36,735 nucleotides of DNA from a virus: the IMG/VR virus record IMGVR_UViG_3300032265_001280, positions 1-36,735 of that record; one strand, 5' to 3'. Positions 1-7,930 of the stretch are shown one piece after another (positions within the stretch are counted from its first letter, which is position 1; each line of letters opens with the position of its first letter). Position numbers and translations under genes: made by a program. Below the pieces are notes generated by a model, which had not been told where the DNA came from, did no database searches, and was given only the letters and a program-made list of their open reading frames with translations.

Positions 1-1
1 C

Positions 2-823
2 CTGTGGGCTGGTACGGAATCGACCCTACACTCACTGGTGGCCCGCCTGATGGCGATCCACGAGCGCCCGATTCCTGAAGCGGCCATGGGCTACAGCTCG
101 GTCACCGCGCAGAAGGAGGAGCCGCCCCCGTACCTGCTCTCGATGCAGGGCAGCATCGCCGTCATCGACATCAAGGGCGCGATGACCAACGCCACGAGCT
201 GGTGGGACCGCTACGACAAGGTCTCGACCTACCCGGCGATCCGCGAGGCCCTGGTGTACGCCGCCCAGTCGCCGAGCGTGAAAGGCATCCTGCTTGACAT
301 CGAGTCGGGCGGCGGCGCTGTGGCAGGTATGTTCGATACCGCCAACATGATCCGTCACATCAACGACAACGTGAAGCCTGTCGTGGCCTTCGGCGAGACC
401 ATGTTCTCGGCGGCGTACTGCCTGGGCTGCGCGGCTGGCCAGGTGTTCTCCTCGAAGTCGTCGGGCGTCGGCTCCATCGGCATCATCGCCACCCACATGG
501 ACTACTCGAAGATGTATGCCGACATGGGCATCAACGTCACGGTCATGCGCTCGGGCAAATACAAGGCCCTGGTCAACCGCTTCGAGCCGCTGACCGACGC
601 TTCCCGCGAGCAGTTCCAGGACGGCATGGACGCGAACTACGACGTGTTCATCGAGCACGTCGCGTCGATGCGCGACACGACCAAGCAGACCGCCGACAAC
701 AAGATGGCCCAGGGCCGTGAGTTCTACGGCCAGGCAGCTCAGGAAGCAGGACTTGTCGATGCGATCACCTCGTTCGATCAAGTGCTTGCCGCTCTGCAAG
801 AAAGTGTTGACAAGCAACACTAA
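2..823 (+). CDS. Prohead maturation protease, S49 (SppA/lambda C-like) family, 5' end outside window
   Basis: Serine protease that processes the scaffold and prohead during capsid maturation. The fold is ClpP/SppA-like: an IAVIDIKGAM strand, an oxyanion-type glycine run (ESGGGAVAG), a nucleophile serine in FSAAYC (codon at 407) and the catalytic lysine in SGKYKAL about 50 residues later, followed by FEPLT. This Ser-Lys dyad arrangement is typical of S49 phage proteases. The frame is open to the left edge. The first in-frame start candidate inside is GTG at 38, but it has no Shine-Dalgarno sequence, so the true start probably lies upstream and the entry is partial. The gene sits directly before the probable scaffold, decoration and capsid genes, as expected. 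Family assignment is firm; the start is unknown. Confidence 0.88.
   Translation: MWAGTESTLHSLVARLMAIHERPIPEAAMGYSSVTAQKEEPPPYLLSMQGSIAVIDIKGAMTNATSWWDRYDKVSTYPAIREALVYAAQSPSVKGILLDIESGGGAVAGMFDTANMIRHINDNVKPVVAFGETMFSAAYCLGCAAGQVFSSKSSGVGSIGIIATHMDYSKMYADMGINVTVMRSGKYKALVNRFEPLTDASREQFQDGMDANYDVFIEHVASMRDTTKQTADNKMAQGREFYGQAAQEAGLVDAITSFDQVLAALQESVDKQH
26..40 (+). repeat. Dispersed 15-bp motif, site 1
   Basis: CTACACTCACTGGTG in the protease gene; its last three bases are the internal GTG codon at 38. Confidence 0.6.
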
Positions 824-865
824 GGTCATCCACAATTCAACAAAATTTAACTGAGGAAATATCCC

Positions 866-1534
866 ATGGTACGCAAAGTCTTGAATGTGGCGGCTCTCGC
901 AGCTCTCGCATCCGGCGCTTCCCTCCAAGCGAGCGCCAATTCGGCTCCGGCAGCAACCGCACCAGTCGCTGCGTCGGGTGCTTCCCCTGAAGCTGCGGCT
1001 GCTGCCGCTGCTGCACAGGCCGCTGCTCCGGCAGCGACCACCGAAGGTACGGGCGGCGCTGCGCCTGCCGCTGAAGCTGCTGCCGCCCCGGCTGCTGCTC
1101 CAGCCGCTGCGGCTGCACCCAGTGTAGCCGCTGCTCCAGCAGCCGCCCCTACCGACGTTACGGCCTATCTGCAAGGCCAGATCGCCACCAAGGACGCCGC
1201 CCTGCTCGCCGCAGGCGTCGAGACCGCTGCCCTCAAGGCTCGCGTGACCGAGTTCGAGGCGTCGATGAACGGCCTGATGGAAATCGCCCGTGCTTCCCTG
1301 ACCAACATGCGCGTCGCCCTCGGCGGTCACAAGACCGACCTGTCGGCGCTGTCCGCAACCGAACTCCTGGCACAGCACGAAGCTGCGTCCAAGGACTTCG
1401 GCAACCAATTCGTTGCTGGTGGTGTTGCTGCTGTTGACGCCGCACAAGAAACGAATGCCAGCCGTGCGCAGGCTCCGGACTCCCTGGAGATTGCCCGTCT
1501 GAACGCTGTCGCTGGCACCCGCAAGCGCAGCTAA
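866..1534 (+). CDS. Probable capsid scaffold protein, Ala/Pro-rich
   Basis: 222 residues. Residues 1-25 look mildly hydrophobic and could be mistaken for a signal peptide. Residues about 28-95 are almost entirely Ala, Pro, Gly, Ser and Thr (low complexity). From about residue 97 a helical, coiled-coil-like segment runs to about 150, followed by an Ala-rich tail ending in RKRS. ATG is preceded by GAGG at about 9 nt. Position between the protease and the decoration/capsid genes, the flexible linker and the helical part fit an internal scaffold or protease-associated assembly protein. No catalytic motif is seen. The function is inferred from context and composition only. The low-complexity DNA contains one copy of the dispersed 15-bp motif. 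Confidence 0.6.
   Translation: MVRKVLNVAALAALASGASLQASANSAPAATAPVAASGASPEAAAAAAAAQAAAPAATTEGTGGAAPAAEAAAAPAAAPAAAAAPSVAAAPAAAPTDVTAYLQGQIATKDAALLAAGVETAALKARVTEFEASMNGLMEIARASLTNMRVALGGHKTDLSALSATELLAQHEAASKDFGNQFVAGGVAAVDAAQETNASRAQAPDSLEIARLNAVAGTRKRS
1114..1128 (-). repeat. Dispersed 15-bp motif, site 2
   Basis: Minus-strand reading CTACACTGGGTGCAG, within the Ala/Pro-rich part of the probable scaffold gene. Confidence 0.7.
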
Positions 1535-1571
1535 ACACCACCACTTCATCCACTTTTATTAGGAAAGCAAC

Positions 1572-2069
1572 ATGGCAAAGTTCCAAATGAAGCCACTGAT
1601 CGGCGCGAAAGGCACCACGGTTCGCCTCGGTGCTGGCATCAATCCTGGCGACCGTTTCAACGATAAGGAAGCAGGCAAGCTGGTCAAGTTCGTCGGCGAC
1701 AGCCGTTACGATCTGGCCGCTGCTGGCGACGCAATCGAAGCCCGCGTGATCGCTGTCGATACCGCGACCACCGACGGCTATTCGACCGGCTCCATCGACC
1801 AGTACGTCGGCGGCGACAACCGCTTCATGACCGTCGTGCTCGACGGCCTGCAAGCCACCCCTGGCACCGGCACTGTCGCCGTGGGCGACATGGTCGTCGT
1901 CGGCTCCGTGGTCGCCAAGGGCACCGCACTGCCTGACCCAGGCCCGAAAGTCTGCAAGGCAACCGACCAGGCTGCGGCCAAAGCCGGTAAAGCCGCATGG
2001 CGCGTCGTGGCAATCACCAAGGGCAACGGCGCTGTTGGCTCCTTCGCCACCATCGAACGCCTGTTCTAA
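1572..2069 (+). CDS. Head decoration-like protein
   Basis: 165 residues, rich in Gly, Val, Ala and Thr with alternating beta-strand pattern (RVIAVDTATTDGYS, GDMVVVGSVVAKG). This resembles the small trimeric decoration proteins that bind mature capsids. The ATG follows AGGAAAGCAAC, a good ribosome binding site. It is placed between the probable scaffold and the major capsid gene, which is the usual place for a decoration protein in protease-scaffold-decoration-capsid modules. It would act on the outer capsid surface to stabilise the shell. Assigned by order, size and composition rather than a decisive motif. Confidence 0.6.
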   Translation: MAKFQMKPLIGAKGTTVRLGAGINPGDRFNDKEAGKLVKFVGDSRYDLAAAGDAIEARVIAVDTATTDGYSTGSIDQYVGGDNRFMTVVLDGLQATPGTGTVAVGDMVVVGSVVAKGTALPDPGPKVCKATDQAAAKAGKAAWRVVAITKGNGAVGSFATIERLF

Positions 2070-2093
2070 TACATCACCAGGAGCAATAGAAAA

Positions 2094-3275
2094 ATGGCAT
2101 CATATCGTGACGCAAGCGGCGCAGTCCACAAGCTCGACATCGCCGTGTCCATGTACCAGCAGGCGGCTGAACAGGGTCAATCCCTGGAGCAGTTCCTGAA
2201 CTCGACCTACCCGACCGGCGCAGAGCAGCCTTCGGCGTACACCCAAATCCTTGCCTCGGAAGGCATCTTCATCGGCGGCAACCGCGAATTCGGCATCCGT
2301 TCGGCTTCGGTCAACGAAGTGCTGAACGGCCGTCCGAAAATGGAAGGCGGCGTCATCGTCAAGGAAGCCGTCCCGGCCTCGCGTATCCTGTTCCCGGCTG
2401 CGCTGATGTCCACCATCGAAGACAAGCTGGCGACCGACCTGGAAACCACGCCGAACGCCTTCGAGCAACTGATCGCGGTCGATGACTCGATCAACCACGA
2501 CCGCTTCGAGCGCGCCGTGCTGAACTTCAGCCGTCCGGAAGGCGTTCGTTCGCAGACCACCAGCCAACTGGCCCTGCCGAACACCATGCTGACCATCACG
2601 GCCAGCGACCAGAGCCGTCGTATCCCGACCATCGGCCTGGGCCTGGAAATCTCGGAACAAGCCATGAAGGCAACTTCGATGGACTTGGTCGGCCTGGCAC
2701 TTGCCCGTCAAGCCGCCACCGAGCGCAACGAGCGTGCCGACCAGTACATCATGTCGCTGCTCGAAGGCGACACCGACATGGACATGGTTGCCCTGGCCAC
2801 CATCACCGGCAAGGTCAAGAAGGCCAACTCGTTCGATGCGTCGATCACCCAAGCTGGCGTGCTGTCGCACAAAGCCTGGATCAAGTGGCTGGCGCTGAAC
2901 TCGAACAAGCGTCGCATCACCCACGTCATCACCGACCTGGATACCGCGATGGCCATCGAGAACCGCACCGGGAAGCCGATCAACACGAACGACAACCCGA
3001 ACTCGCCGCGTATCGACGCGATCCCGACGATCATGAACCCGTCGTGGGACTTCAACACCAAAATCTTCATCACGCAGAACCCGGCCTGGCCTGCTGGCAC
3101 GATCCTGGGCCTGGATCAGCGTTATGGCATCCACCGCGTCAAGTCGCTGACCGCGCAGTACGAAGCCATCGAAGCCCTGGTGATGCGCCGCGCCACCCAG
3201 ATGCGCTTCGACAACGGCGAGATCGTCTACCGCCTGTTTGACGAATCGTTCGAGGTGCTGACGCTGACGCTGTAA
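2094..3275 (+). CDS. Major capsid protein
   Basis: 393 residues, the expected size for an HK97-fold shell subunit. An N-terminal helical segment is followed by a mixed alpha/beta body. The region ASEGIFIGGNREFGIRSASVNE and the closing segment with ATQMRFDNGEIVYRLFDESFEVLTL are of a kind seen in capsid proteins of siphoviruses with S49 proteases. Codon use is strongly biased to C/G at third positions, as in a highly expressed gene. The start has AGGAG about 10 nt upstream. It directly follows the decoration-like gene and is closed by an intrinsic terminator, consistent with high, bounded expression. Identification rests on size, order and overall character. Confidence 0.82.
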   Translation: MASYRDASGAVHKLDIAVSMYQQAAEQGQSLEQFLNSTYPTGAEQPSAYTQILASEGIFIGGNREFGIRSASVNEVLNGRPKMEGGVIVKEAVPASRILFPAALMSTIEDKLATDLETTPNAFEQLIAVDDSINHDRFERAVLNFSRPEGVRSQTTSQLALPNTMLTITASDQSRRIPTIGLGLEISEQAMKATSMDLVGLALARQAATERNERADQYIMSLLEGDTDMDMVALATITGKVKKANSFDASITQAGVLSHKAWIKWLALNSNKRRITHVITDLDTAMAIENRTGKPINTNDNPNSPRIDAIPTIMNPSWDFNTKIFITQNPAWPAGTILGLDQRYGIHRVKSLTAQYEAIEALVMRRATQMRFDNGEIVYRLFDESFEVLTLTL

Positions 3276-3295
3276 TGCGACAGCCGGCCTGAAGA

Positions 3296-3319
3296 AGGCT
3301 CCCTCCGGGGAGCCTTTTT
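3296..3319 (+). terminator. Intrinsic terminator after the major capsid gene
   Basis: GGCTCCC and GGGAGCC arms around a short loop, followed by TTTTTC. It lies 20 nt past the capsid stop codon. A TTGACT hexamer at 3332 could be the -35 box of a restart promoter, but no convincing -10 follows. Confidence 0.85.
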
Positions 3320-3400
3320 CTCGACCAGCACTTGACTCCCGGAAACACTTGCAGCATCCTACGACTTTACACAGAACAACCTTTCCACCAGGAACCCATC

Positions 3401-3790
3401 ATGACCAAGACCGCCAAACCAGAAGCCCCGACCGTCGATCTCGCCGCTCAACTCGAAGCCGACGCCCAGGCGCAAGCCCAGGCCCAGGCCGAAGCCGAGC
3501 AGCTCGAACGCGAGCGCAAGGCTGTTGAAGCCATGGCCAAGGGCGACACCGCCGCCGTGGCTGTCGCTGCCGTCGAGACCGAAGAAGAACGCATCGCCCG
3601 CGTCACCGCCGAGCAGGTTGCTGCCCGCAAGGCCGTGGGCGTGCGCTACTACCTGGCCACCGGCGACCACCCAATCACCGACCCGGAAACCCTGAAGACC
3701 TTCAGCAACGAGCGCCCGACCAAGGCCGAGATGACCGGCTGGATCGAGTTCCAGCTCGCCAACGGCAAACTGGCGGTGGACGGGGAGTAA
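3401..3790 (+). CDS. Hypothetical protein, Gln/Ala/Glu-rich coiled coil with C-terminal basic domain
   Basis: 129 residues. The ATG at 3401 is chosen because AGGA lies 8 nt upstream; an in-frame start at 3332 would run through the promoter-like leader. Residues about 12-60 are an Ala/Gln/Glu helix (QAQAQAQAEAEQLERER) predicted to form a coiled coil. The C-terminal half (VRYYLATGDHPITDPETLKTFSNERPTKAEM...) looks like a compact domain. It lies between the capsid terminator and the connector genes, so it may be a head-completion or minor head protein. I do not recognise the family, and the function is open. Confidence 0.7.
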   Translation: MTKTAKPEAPTVDLAAQLEADAQAQAQAQAEAEQLERERKAVEAMAKGDTAAVAVAAVETEEERIARVTAEQVAARKAVGVRYYLATGDHPITDPETLKTFSNERPTKAEMTGWIEFQLANGKLAVDGE

Positions 3791-3793
3791 CCC

Positions 3794-4285
3794 ATGTACC
3801 TGCTCGGATTCACCACCCCTGACGACATCCGAGCAGTCCTCGGCGTCAACGACGTGGAGCTGAAGGACGACACCTTGCTCCTGTCGTTGTACGCCGATCA
3901 CCTGGCTACGGAGCTGGACGACATCAGCTTGACCCTGGCCTCCAGGTACAAGCAGATCGCCGAGAAGGCCGAGGAGACGCGCACCGAGGACGAGAAGCGC
4001 CTCCTGCGCAGCACCGGCCTGTTCGCCACCTACACCGTCGCCAAGCAGCTCGCGGGCAGCTTGTCGATGTTCGCTCCGAAGTCGGTCTCGGACAGCAAGG
4101 CTGAAGTCTCCCGATTCGCCGATCCCTACAAGGACACGAAGAAGGACATCAAGACCCAGTGGGAGCTGTACAAGGGCCGCGTCACCGCCGCCCTGAGCGC
4201 CCTGGAGACCCTCAACACCCGGTCGGCCCCGCGCACCATCATGCTCGTCTCCACGCCGTCCGTTGACGCCACGGTGGCCTCATGA
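3794..4285 (+). CDS. Head-tail connector (gp6/adaptor-like) protein
   Basis: 163 residues, mainly helical, beginning with FTTPDDIRAVLGVNDVELKDDTL, the pattern of phage head-tail adaptor proteins (HK97 gp6/SPP1 gp15 type) that open with a short helix pair and a DDxL motif. It starts 3 nt after the preceding stop, and its own TGA overlaps the next ATG. These proteins form a ring under the portal after DNA packaging. The role is inferred from the N-terminal pattern, the size and its place as first in the connector-neck-terminator series. Confidence 0.62.
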   Translation: MYLLGFTTPDDIRAVLGVNDVELKDDTLLLSLYADHLATELDDISLTLASRYKQIAEKAEETRTEDEKRLLRSTGLFATYTVAKQLAGSLSMFAPKSVSDSKAEVSRFADPYKDTKKDIKTQWELYKGRVTAALSALETLNTRSAPRTIMLVSTPSVDATVAS

Positions 4286-5160
4286 TGAAGCTCTCGGACG
4301 TGGGCCGCGTCTTCGACACCATGACCATCCTGGACGCCTCCGGCAAGACCAGGCCGGTCAAGGGTCGCATCCTGCCCTACGACGACAACTCGCGGGACAG
4401 CCTGTCTGCCGACCGGCGCATCCTCTCGATGGTGCCTGGCACCGCGATTCCGGCCCGCCGCGTGATCCACGCTGCCGGGGAATACTGGATCGTGGGTCAG
4501 GTCACCGCCGACTTCCATGGCGACGAGCCGCTCCGGCAGAAGTACGTGCTGCACCGTGTCGATGGTGTGGCGCGGGTGGCCACGTTCGAGCAGGCGATCT
4601 CCGGCGTCGGCGGCGTGACAGCGCACGTCGGCCGTCTCTGGATGAAGGACATGAAGGAGCCGGAGGAGTCCTCCTCGCTCTACGAGTCGTTGCACTTCTA
4701 CCTCTCGACCACCGAGGACATCCGTGACCAGTCGAAACTGACCGGCCCGTTCCTGGACGGCGAGGAGACCCACGTACTCATCCACTTCAAATCGAAGTGG
4801 CACCTGGTGCGCAACACGTTCGAGTCCGCTGGTGGCTTCCAGGTTGCTGTGGTGGACGAGCTGCCTGATCCGGTGGCCATCGCCGCCACGATCAATTCGA
4901 CCGTCTACGACAAGCTGGCCGACAAGAAGGTCGCCACCGGCAAGACCGTACAGGCCCTGAGCCTGCGCTGGCAGTCCCAGTACACCTACCTGTCGTCCTA
5001 CTCCACGAAATACGAGGAGGGCGACCGCGTGCTGATGGTGCTGAAATCGGACACTACACCGACTGTAGCCGACACCGTCACGCTGCGGGGCCGCACGTTC
5101 AAGGTCGTCACGGTACTTGACCAGGCCAACGTCTGGGCCTTGCACCTCCGGCATGTTTAA
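4282..5160 (+). CDS. Probable head-tail stopper/neck structural protein
   Basis: 292 residues. Two adjacent ATG codons (4282 and 4285) both overlap the preceding stop; either may be used. Two beta-rich parts can be seen: about residues 25-75 (GRILPYDD...GEYWIVGQV) and about 245-290 (YEEGDRVLMVLK...GRTFKVVTV). Each looks like the small SH3-like barrel of stopper proteins, separated by an alpha/beta middle. It sits between the adaptor-like and gp10-like genes, where the stopper is usually encoded, but it is longer than a typical stopper (about 110 residues). Near its 3' end the DNA carries the most symmetric copy of the dispersed 15-bp motif. The family is not firmly recognised. Confidence 0.55.
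   Translation: MMKLSDVGRVFDTMTILDASGKTRPVKGRILPYDDNSRDSLSADRRILSMVPGTAIPARRVIHAAGEYWIVGQVTADFHGDEPLRQKYVLHRVDGVARVATFEQAISGVGGVTAHVGRLWMKDMKEPEESSSLYESLHFYLSTTEDIRDQSKLTGPFLDGEETHVLIHFKSKWHLVRNTFESAGGFQVAVVDELPDPVAIAATINSTVYDKLADKKVATGKTVQALSLRWQSQYTYLSSYSTKYEEGDRVLMVLKSDTTPTVADTVTLRGRTFKVVTVLDQANVWALHLRHV
5054..5068 (+). repeat. Dispersed 15-bp motif, site 3
   Basis: CTACACCGACTGTAG, with perfect 5-bp arms (CTACA/TGTAG); orientation is therefore nominal. Confidence 0.65.
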
Positions 5161-5659
5161 GGTCACGAACGCCGACCAGGTCTTCAGGGAATGGGACACC
5201 TGGCTTGCCCAGGTGGAGGCCGAAGTCATGCGGATCGCCATCGACATGATGTACGTGATGCTGCGTGAGGCCGCTCTCCGGACTCCGCAGTATTCAGGCG
5301 ACATGGTGGCCAACTACAACTTGAGCATCAACACCCCTGACGGTTCGTTCTCACCGCACGTCTTCCCAGAGATGAGGTTCCCGACCGAGAACCCGTTCCA
5401 GAAGGAAGACCTCCCGGCAATCATGCACGCGGTCAGCCGCAACGCCGGGAGGCTGGAGAAGGCCAAGCTCGGTGACACCCTCTGGCTTGCCAACGGCGCA
5501 GTCCACGATGACGACGCTTATGCCTGGAAGATCGAGGACGGCTTGCTCAAGCTGCGACCGCAGAACGCCGGGGGGTACGGCCCGATTCGCAAGACCCGAG
5601 ATTACATGCAGGCCCACTACCGGCAGATCGGCCGGAGCAACCGAGAGATGTTCAAATGA
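5153..5659 (+). CDS. HK97 gp10-like neck/tail completion protein
   Basis: 168 residues from ATG 5153, which overlaps the preceding stop by 8 nt. An in-frame ATG upstream at 5117 is deeper inside the preceding gene and less likely. The order is an N-terminal helix (VEAEVMRIAIDMMYVMLREAALRTP), then PQYSGDMVANYNLSINTP, then a C-terminal helical tail. The 'long helix - TP - x - SG.. - beta strand' arrangement is characteristic of HK97-gp10/neck-like proteins that help join tail and head. The next gene overlaps its stop by 4 nt. Assignment by pattern and context. Confidence 0.65.
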   Translation: MFKVTNADQVFREWDTWLAQVEAEVMRIAIDMMYVMLREAALRTPQYSGDMVANYNLSINTPDGSFSPHVFPEMRFPTENPFQKEDLPAIMHAVSRNAGRLEKAKLGDTLWLANGAVHDDDAYAWKIEDGLLKLRPQNAGGYGPIRKTRDYMQAHYRQIGRSNREMFK

Positions 5660-6099
5660 ACGTAGTAGACATTCGAGACGCCATCATCAAACACATGAGC
5701 CTTCTGGAAGCCAAATGGCAGGCAGAAGGGCGACCCCTGCACGTCGAGCTGGACAACCAGGACGACATTGACCTGAACAACCTGCCTGATAACTTCGCGG
5801 TGCTCTCCATCGACTGGGGTGAGGTTACTCAAAAGAATGTTGCTTTCAATCCAGATGAGCGTTACCATGGCAACATTGTGGTCTTTCTCGTGGGAAAGGT
5901 CGGCACAGGCACACGCGACCGACTCGTGATCCAGAGCGAGATCATCGAGCACTTCAAATTTAAGGCGTTCGGCGGGGTTCAAACCCGGCAACCTCAACCA
6001 GGTAGAGCGCCCGGTAGATCAGAGAAACAGAGCGGCTGGCACACGATGACGGTCATGTTTCCTTTCTTCGCAGACTCCGATACAACACCCACTATCTAA
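5656..6099 (+). CDS. Tail terminator-like protein
   Basis: 147 residues, overlapping the preceding stop (ATGA). It follows the alpha/beta pattern of tail terminators: a first helix (IRDAIIKHMSLLEAKW), strands (FAVLSIDWGEVTQKNVAF, GNIVVFLVGK), a second helix (RLVIQSEIIEHFKF) and a last strand (WHTMTVMFPFFA). It lies immediately before the tail tube gene, the usual position. Such proteins form a hexameric ring that stops tube polymerisation and joins the tail to the head. Part of the gene is noticeably more AT-rich than its neighbours (about 5780-5970). Confidence 0.6.
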   Translation: MNVVDIRDAIIKHMSLLEAKWQAEGRPLHVELDNQDDIDLNNLPDNFAVLSIDWGEVTQKNVAFNPDERYHGNIVVFLVGKVGTGTRDRLVIQSEIIEHFKFKAFGGVQTRQPQPGRAPGRSEKQSGWHTMTVMFPFFADSDTTPTI

Positions 6100-6108
6100 G
6101 GATGGAAC

Positions 6109-7311
6109 ATGCCAGAATTTGCATCATCGAACCTCGTTGAGCTGCGGCTCATCGAAGAAACCGACTTCGGCGTCACGCCAGCCGGTAACCCAAACAAGCT
6201 GCGTATGACCGGCGAATCGCTGTCGTTCTCGATCTCCAAGTCCGAGTCGGCTGAGATCGTGTCCGACCGCCAGACCACCGACCTGATCGAGACCGGTGCT
6301 TCGGCTGCTGGCGGCGTCAACTTCGAGATGTCGTACAAGGAATTCGACACCCTGCTGCGCGCCGCGCTGATGTCCATCTGGGCACCATACGGTACCAATG
6401 GCGTCGGTACTTCGTTCCAGGCCACCACCACGGCCACCACCATCGTCGCAGGCACCGCGCCGACCGGAAGCTCGTCGTTCACGGGTGCTAACGGCCCCTC
6501 GCTTGGCCAGTGGTTCCAGTTCAATTGCGCGGGTCATGCGATGGACAAGAAGTTCTTCCGCGCCCACAGCTCGACCCCTGCCACGGCCACCACCATCACC
6601 CTGGACCCATCAACGCCGTGTGTCGTTGACGCCACCGCCAAGGCCGCTACGGTCTCGACCTCGCGCTTGACCAACGGCGTTATCAAAAAGTCGTTTACCA
6701 TCGAGCGTGCTCACCTCGACGTAAACCAGTTCTTCCAGTTCAAGGGCATGGTCCCATCGAAGATCAACCTGTCGATGTCGTCCGGCGCCATCGTCACCGG
6801 CTCTATCGAATTCATGGGCAAGGAAGGCACTCGTTCGAGCGTCACGGCCCTGGGCGGTTCGCCGATTTCGTCGCAAACCTTCGACGTGATGAACGCCATC
6901 ACGGGCGTCGGCCAGGTGCTGGAAGGTGGCTCGCCGATGACCGGCACCACGATCAAGAAGCTCGACCTGTCCATCGACAACACCCTGCGCGGCCAGGACG
7001 GCATCGGCATCCGTGGTAACGCCAACATCGGCCTGGGCACCCTGAAGGTCACCGGCTCGATGGACGTGTACCTTGCCGATGGCACGCTGTACGACAAGTT
7101 CCTGAACAACGTCCGTACCAGCCTGAACTTCGTCCTGAGCGACAACGCCAAGAACGGCTATGCCTTCAGCATCCCAGGCATGAAGTTCGGCGACGCCAAG
7201 GTCAACGCTGGCTCGAAGGACAGCGACTGCATGATCTCGATCCCGTTCACCGGCCTGAAAGACATCGCAACCGGCAAGACGATCTTCATCGACAAGATGG
7301 GCGTGGCGTAA
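6109..7311 (+). CDS. Major tail tube protein
   Basis: 400 residues, rich in Thr, Ser, Gly and Ile with many beta strands. The start ELRLIEETDFGVTP is the classical opening of long tail tube proteins of the Phage_tube type, and the C-terminal half repeats the pattern (SLNFVLSDNAKNGYAFSIPGMKFGDAKVNAG...). A Thr/Ser-rich stretch around residues 100-130 may be a surface loop or inserted domain. It subunit-stacks to form the tail tube. GGAT/GGAAC sequence lies upstream of the ATG. It is followed by a strong terminator, as for other major virion proteins, and by the chaperone genes. Confidence 0.82.
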   Translation: MPEFASSNLVELRLIEETDFGVTPAGNPNKLRMTGESLSFSISKSESAEIVSDRQTTDLIETGASAAGGVNFEMSYKEFDTLLRAALMSIWAPYGTNGVGTSFQATTTATTIVAGTAPTGSSSFTGANGPSLGQWFQFNCAGHAMDKKFFRAHSSTPATATTITLDPSTPCVVDATAKAATVSTSRLTNGVIKKSFTIERAHLDVNQFFQFKGMVPSKINLSMSSGAIVTGSIEFMGKEGTRSSVTALGGSPISSQTFDVMNAITGVGQVLEGGSPMTGTTIKKLDLSIDNTLRGQDGIGIRGNANIGLGTLKVTGSMDVYLADGTLYDKFLNNVRTSLNFVLSDNAKNGYAFSIPGMKFGDAKVNAGSKDSDCMISIPFTGLKDIATGKTIFIDKMGVA

Positions 7312-7327
7312 TCCCCACATCCTGACT

Positions 7328-7351
7328 AAAAAGGCCCTCCGGGGCCTTTTT
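7328..7351 (+). terminator. Intrinsic terminator after the tail tube gene
   Basis: GGCCC/GGGCC stem with flanking A-run and T-run (AAAAAGGCCC ... GGGCCTTTTT), so the hairpin could also act from the other strand. It ends 8 nt before a promoter-like site. Confidence 0.9.
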
Positions 7352-7358
7352 ATTTTTC

Positions 7359-7388
7359 TTGCTGGAATTGTTTTCCATGGGGTAAGAT
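7359..7388 (+). promoter_or_regulatory. Promoter-like site upstream of the chaperone genes
   Basis: TTGCTG and TAAGAT separated by 18 nt, just after the terminator. It would restart transcription into the chaperone gene, about 55 nt upstream of its ATG. A sigma70-type match, not proven. Confidence 0.5.
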
Positions 7389-7447
7389 GCAGCCCTGCAT
7401 CAGCAAGATGTATTACCTAATCGAATTCACCTACCCGGAGATACACC

Positions 7448-7930
7448 ATGGAAGTCCAAGGCCAGAACACCACCGTCACCTCGATCAACGCCGCTGTCGC
7501 CATCCAGAAGAACGCCTCGGCCGTCCTGGAAATGATCGACATTTTCGATGAGTTCGCCACCGACGCGGCCCTCGAAACTGGCGGTGCATGGGTCACCTAC
7601 CGTGGTGCGACCCGCTTCAAGATCGCCCGCGCCAACAACGACCTGTACGGCGCTGCGCTGACCAAGGCTATCCAGGAAAACCAGGAAGAACTGAAGAAGG
7701 GCACCCCGGAATCGGAAGCCCTGTCCGAGCGCCTGATGCTGGAAGTCATGGCCGAGACCATCCTGGTCGGCTTCGAGCACGTCAAGTACAAGCGCCAGCC
7801 GGTCGAATACTCGAAGGCCGTCGCCGTCGAGATGCTGGCCCACAATGACTTCCGTCTGTGGGTGAAGCGCCAGTCGGAAAACCGCGAATACTTCAAGGCT
7901 GTCCTGGTCGAAGAAGCCGCAAAAAACTAA
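7448..7930 (+). CDS. Tail assembly chaperone, short form (G-like)
   Basis: 160 residues, starting after GGAG at a 7-nt distance. It is largely helical and acidic, with a C-terminal part (VGFEHVKYKRQPVEYSKAVAVEMLAHNDFRLWV) typical of tail chaperones. It lies between the tail tube and tape measure genes. The last codons are GCA AAA AAC TAA, so a slippery A-AAA-AAC heptamer directly precedes the stop. A minority of ribosomes shift -1 to make a long form that recruits tail tube subunits onto the tape measure. Neither form is normally in the virion. Confidence 0.85.
   Translation: MEVQGQNTTVTSINAAVAIQKNASAVLEMIDIFDEFATDAALETGGAWVTYRGATRFKIARANNDLYGAALTKAIQENQEELKKGTPESEALSERLMLEVMAETILVGFEHVKYKRQPVEYSKAVAVEMLAHNDFRLWVKRQSENREYFKAVLVEEAAKN
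7921..7927 (+). promoter_or_regulatory. -1 programmed ribosomal frameshift heptamer A AAA AAC
   Basis: The heptamer is in the correct phase of the short chaperone frame, one codon before its TAA (7928-7930). Downstream, GGGAAC at 7931 and again at 7946 can each pair with GTTCCC at 7961-7966, giving a choice of stimulatory stems. Confidence 0.85.

Noticed and set aside
32-1549. 505-codon minus-strand frame opposite the protease and scaffold
   Set aside because: Antisense to the protease with intact S49 dyad; composition artefact of the Ala-rich scaffold gene.
5117-5152. Upstream start for the gp10-like gene
   Set aside because: ATG 5117 lies far inside the preceding gene and encodes an N-terminus (TRPTSGPCTSG) unlike the family; 5153 fits better.
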